Source: Brevundimonas mediterranea (GTDB taxonomy: Bacteria > Pseudomonadota > Alphaproteobacteria > Caulobacterales > Caulobacteraceae). Taken from it: 64,000 bases of DNA. Position numbers and translations under genes: made by a program. The stretch covers positions 1,984,001-2,048,000 of the forward strand of contig NZ_CP048751.1 in the NCBI RefSeq assembly GCF_011064825.1, in the 5' to 3' direction. Within the stretch, counting starts at the first letter, position 1. Each line of letters starts with the position of its first letter. A model generated the notes under the pieces. That model saw only the letters and a program-made list of their open reading frames with translations, made no database searches and had not been told where the DNA came from. Positions 61,351 through 64,000 of the stretch are shown in pieces.

Positions 61351-61575
61351 TTAGGCCTTCTTCACGAACTCGACGCGCAGGACCAGGCCGCGCACCTTGT
61401 CGACATTGGCCTCGATCTCGTCGGTGTCGCCGGTCAGACGGATGTTCTTGACCAGGGTCCCGCGCTTCAGCGTCACGCCGCCCGAGCCCTTGACCTTCAG
61501 ATCCTTGATCAGGGTCACGCTGTCGCCGTCGGCCAGGATGTTGCCGTTTGAGTCTTTGGTCACGTCTTCGGTCAT
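61351..61575 (-). CDS. Short PhnA-domain protein
   Basis: A 74-residue protein matching only the C-terminal PhnA domain: KDSNGNILADGDSVTLIKDL, LKRGTLVKNIRLTGDTDEIE, KVRGLVLRVEFVKKA. Full PhnA (YjdM) has an additional N-terminal zinc ribbon, absent here. Despite its alkylphosphonate-utilisation name, the function is unknown. ATG 61575 starts at MTEDVTKD; the open frame to 61659 is unlike the family. It lies upstream of cobW on the same strand, with a 42-bp gap. Confidence 0.85.
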   Translation of the reverse strand: MTEDVTKDSNGNILADGDSVTLIKDLKVKGSGGVTLKRGTLVKNIRLTGDTDEIEANVDKVRGLVLRVEFVKKA

Positions 61576-61646
61576 GGCGAAGCTTCTAGCGGCGTGGACC
61601 CCATGCGTCACGCAATATCCGCGTTTCGAATGTGGATATGAGCGAT

Positions 61647-61760
61647 TTCGCGGGTTCAAGTAGCGCGAAGCGCGATAGCTCGAATTCGCGGGTTCAAGTA
61701 GCGCGAAGCGCGATAGCTCGAATTCGCGGGCTCAAGTAGCGCGAAGCGCGATAGCCCGAA
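61647..61760. repeat. Three tandem 38-bp hairpin repeats
   Basis: Units 61647-61684, 61685-61722 and 61723-61760 are direct copies; units 1 and 2 are identical and unit 3 has two changes. Each unit contains AGCGCGAAGCGCGA (stem GCGC with GAA loop) inside an outer stem CGGGTT/AGCTCG, or CGGGCT/AGCCCG in unit 3. The array starts 16 bp past the nadE stop. No ORF and no CRISPR-type spacer is present. Confidence 0.9.
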
Positions 61761-61776
61761 CAAGGAACCGACGCCG

Positions 61777-63822
61777 TCAGGCGTCCGGCACGTTGGCGTC
61801 CAGTTCGTCCAGCCACACCCGAGCATTGCCGTCCGACGGGGCGCGCCAGTCGCCGCGCGGGGACAGGGAGCCGCCGGTCACCACCTTCGGCCCGTTCGGC
61901 AGGGCCGAGCGTTTGAACTGGGCGGTCTGGAAGAAGCGGATCAGGAATTTCCGCAGCCAGGCCTTGATGGTCGCCAGGTCGTACTCGACCCGCTCGTTCT
62001 CCGGCGTGTTGGCCGGCCAATGTCCGGCGCCGGCGTCGCTCCAGGCCTGGTGCGCCAGGAAGGCGACCTTGGACGGCTTCAGGCCGAAGCGGCTGATGTA
62101 GAACAGGAAGAAGTCGTTCAGCGCATAGGGGCCGACCGTGCCCTCGGTGGACTGGATCACGCCGTCCTTGGCCGGCACCAGTTCGGGCGAAATCTCGGTG
62201 TTCAGGATGGCGTGCAGGGTCGGGCTCGCCTCGGCCCCGACCAGTTCGCGGTCGGCCACCCAGCGGATCAGGTGGCGGATCAGGGTCTTCGCCACCCCGC
62301 CGTTGACGTTGTAGTGGCTCATATGGTCGCCGACGCCATAGGTGGCCCAGCCCAGGGCCAGTTCCGACAGGTCGCCGGTGCCCAGGACGAAGGCCCGGTT
62401 CTGGTTGGCCAGGCGGAACAGATAATCGGTCCGCAGCCCCGCCTGGACGTTCTCGAAGGTGATGTCGTGGACCGGTTCGCCCGCCGCATAGGGGTGGCCG
62501 ATGTCCTTGAACATCTGTTCGGCGGCGGGGCGGATGTCGATCTCGGCCCCGGTCACGCCCAGAGCCTTCATCAGGGCCCAGGCGTTGGACTTGGTCCCGT
62601 CCGAGGTCGCAAAGCCGGGCATGGTGAAGCCCAGGATATTGGTCCGGGGCAGGTTCAGCCGGTCGAAGGCGCGGCAGGCGACCAGCAGGGCCTGGGTCGA
62701 ATCCAGCCCGCCCGACACGCCGATGACCAGCCGCTCGCCATTGGTCGCCGTCATCCGGCGCATCAGGCCCTGGACCTGGATGTTGAAGGCCTCGTAGCAG
62801 TCCTGATCCAGCCGTCCGGCCTCGTCCGGCACGAAGGGGAAACGGTCCAGCGGCCGGATCAGCTCGCTCTCCACCACGTCCTCGCGCGCCATGAAGGGGA
62901 CGACGGTCGCCGGTTCGCCCTCGACCCGCGCGCATTCGGAAAAGGTGCCGTTTCTCAGGCGATCCAGCCCGATCCGGTCCACGTCGACGTCGGCGAGGGT
63001 CAGGTGGTTCTCCAGGGCGAACCGCTCGCCCTCGGCCAGTTTCGACCCCAGTTCGTGGATGGTCGCCTGACCGTCCCAGGCCAGGTCGGTGGTGCTCTCG
63101 CCCCAGCCCGAGGCGGTGAAGACATAGGCCGACAGGGTGCGGGCCGAATGGCTGGCGCTCAGCATGGCGCGCTCGTCAGCCTTGCCGATGACGATGTTCG
63201 ACGCTGACAGGTTCAGCAGGATGCGCGCCCCCGCCAGGGCCGCGCGGGTCGAGGGGGGCAGGGGGGCCCAATAGTCCTCGCAGATCTCGACCGCGAAGAC
63301 GAAGCCGGGCCGGTTGACCGCCTCGAACACCAGGCCGGGGGCGAAGTCCACCGTCTCGCCGTTCAGACGGATCACGTCCTCGGCGCGGGCCGTCGCCGGA
63401 GCGAACCAGCGTTTCTCGTAATATTCGCGGTAGTTGGGCAGATAGGTCTTGGGCACGACGCCCAACACTTCGCCTGCGCCCATCACCACGGCGCAGTTGT
63501 ACAGGGCGTCGCCGTTGCGGATCGGCGCCCCTACCACCGCCACCAGATCATGCTCGCCCGTCGCCTGGGCGATGACCGCGATCTGGCGCTCCACCTCGTC
63601 CAGCAGGGCCGCCTGCATATGCAGGTCGTCGATGGCGTAGGCCGACAGCGACAGCTCCGGAAACACCATCAGGTCCACGCCCTGATCGGCCGCCTGACGG
63701 ATCAGGGCCAGGTGTTCCTCGGCGTTCGCCTTCGGGTCGCCCACATGGCTGACGGGCGTGGCCGCAGCCACCCGCACGAAGCCGTGGGTCTTGGGGGAAT
63801 GGAAGGGCAGGGGCTCGGCCAT
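61777..63822 (-). CDS. nadE: Glutamine-dependent NAD+ synthetase
   Basis: NadE amidates deamido-NAD to NAD using glutamine. The 681-residue protein has an N-terminal glutaminase (nitrilase) domain with catalytic triad E56 (FPELSLSAY), K125 ([14 protein letters not shown]) and C181 (VEICEDYW), and a C-terminal synthetase with PP-loop [15 protein letters not shown]. This is the mycobacterial/eukaryotic-type two-domain enzyme. It is monocistronic on the minus strand, with the 38-bp repeats in its 3' region. The start is set at ATG 63822 (MAEPLPF). Confidence 0.96.
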   Translation of the reverse strand: MAEPLPFHSPKTHGFVRVAAATPVSHVGDPKANAEEHLALIRQAADQGVDLMVFPELSLSAYAIDDLHMQAALLDEVERQIAVIAQATGEHDLVAVVGAPIRNGDALYNCAVVMGAGEVLGVVPKTYLPNYREYYEKRWFAPATARAEDVIRLNGETVDFAPGLVFEAVNRPGFVFAVEICEDYWAPLPPSTRAALAGARILLNLSASNIVIGKADERAMLSASHSARTLSAYVFTASGWGESTTDLAWDGQATIHELGSKLAEGERFALENHLTLADVDVDRIGLDRLRNGTFSECARVEGEPATVVPFMAREDVVESELIRPLDRFPFVPDEAGRLDQDCYEAFNIQVQGLMRRMTATNGERLVIGVSGGLDSTQALLVACRAFDRLNLPRTNILGFTMPGFATSDGTKSNAWALMKALGVTGAEIDIRPAAEQMFKDIGHPYAAGEPVHDITFENVQAGLRTDYLFRLANQNRAFVLGTGDLSELALGWATYGVGDHMSHYNVNGGVAKTLIRHLIRWVADRELVGAEASPTLHAILNTEISPELVPAKDGVIQSTEGTVGPYALNDFFLFYISRFGLKPSKVAFLAHQAWSDAGAGHWPANTPENERVEYDLATIKAWLRKFLIRFFQTAQFKRSALPNGPKVVTGGSLSPRGDWRAPSDGNARVWLDELDANVPDA

Positions 63823-63925
63823 GGGGTCGTCCGTTCATCCCGGCGCGCGCCGGTCGTCAGCCTTCATATAGGCCGGAATGACGACGGGAGAGAATCCCCC
63901 CGTCCGACGTCGCCTGCCGACGCGC

Positions 63926-64000
63926 CTAGACCGCCGGCGCGGCCGCCGTCTCTTCGTCGGTCTTGCGATGCAGCACCGAGACCTCCGTGCCGGGGGCCAG
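63926..64000 (-). CDS. C-terminal end of a protein, gene continues outside window
   Basis: The last 25 codons on the minus strand (including stop TAG at 63926-63928) read LAPGTEVSVLHRKTDEETA and end in AAPAV. The frame is open to the window edge. The codon choice fits the genome, but the segment is too short for a family call. It lies 103 bp upstream of the nadE start on the same strand. Confidence 0.4.
   Translation of the reverse strand: MAPGTEVSVLHRKTDEETAAAPAV

Noticed and set aside
61647..61760. Possible CRISPR array
   Set aside because: The 38-bp units are contiguous with no spacers and there are no cas genes.

Overview
The window reads as chromosomal DNA of a high-GC alphaproteobacterium of the Caulobacteraceae. 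Brevundimonas is the best guess from the family content: UrcA-type small secreted proteins, a SapC-family protein, ribosomal protein S16 with a long Ala/Glu tail, an EcfG/NepR/PhyR stress module and an ornithine decarboxylase beside a deoxyhypusine-synthase-like enzyme. This assignment is inference; there is no rRNA or tRNA in the window to confirm it.

Layout. 1-9.1 kb: 3' part of a His-rich zinc (CDF) exporter, glutamate racemase, an M3 peptidase, CorA between two UrcA genes, and PEP carboxylase. 9.3-18 kb: YibQ-like polysaccharide deacetylase with RppH, Hsp20 with a possible SD-masking leader, two tandem exported methyltransferase-fold proteins coupled to a lipase-like hydrolase, a LysR/oxidoreductase divergent pair, and HisN with an XRE regulator. 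18-27.5 kb: small envelope proteins, an MprF-type aminoacyl-lipid synthase, a PLP enzyme, Obg, and alanine dehydrogenase divergent from an Lrp regulator. 28.1-29.1 kb: a lone AT-rich Fic/Doc-like gene wedged between Lrp and GabD.

30.6-35.1 kb is the most informative segment. It is the general stress response locus: entericidin, sensor kinase (PhyK-like), EcfG sigma factor, NepR anti-sigma factor, PhyR anti-anti-sigma regulator, a one-TM protein, and a candidate small RNA. Five sites match GGAAC-N16-CGTT, the EcfG promoter pattern, all with exactly 16 nt spacing. They lie in front of entericidin, nepR-ecfG, phyR, the one-TM protein and the candidate sRNA (about 120 nt, C8 tract in an unpaired region, strong terminator). 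The sRNA resembles GsrN of Caulobacter in concept, but homology is unproven.

35-47 kb: oxidoreductase/MaoC pair, SapC, Zur, hydrolase, nadD-rsfS-rlmH-envC-ctpA housekeeping run, then ffh-rpsP-rimM. 47-57 kb: YegP-like protein, GST, DUF3597, a BenE-type transporter directly behind fabI with a probable non-ATG start, galU, a PstS-like protein, phnCDE and a DUF2254 membrane protein. 57-64 kb: polyamine genes (ornithine decarboxylase and DHS-like) separated by a four-helix-bundle gene flanked by 27-bp inverted repeats, a His-rich CobW metallochaperone, a short PhnA-domain protein, three 38-bp tandem hairpin repeats, glutamine-dependent NAD synthetase and the tail of one more gene.

Four palindromic intergenic repeats occur (981-1108, 46301-46444, 50608-50769, 60009-60157). 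The second and fourth are diverged copies whose hairpins stay paired through compensatory changes. No CRISPR array, tRNA, rRNA or complete insertion sequence was seen.
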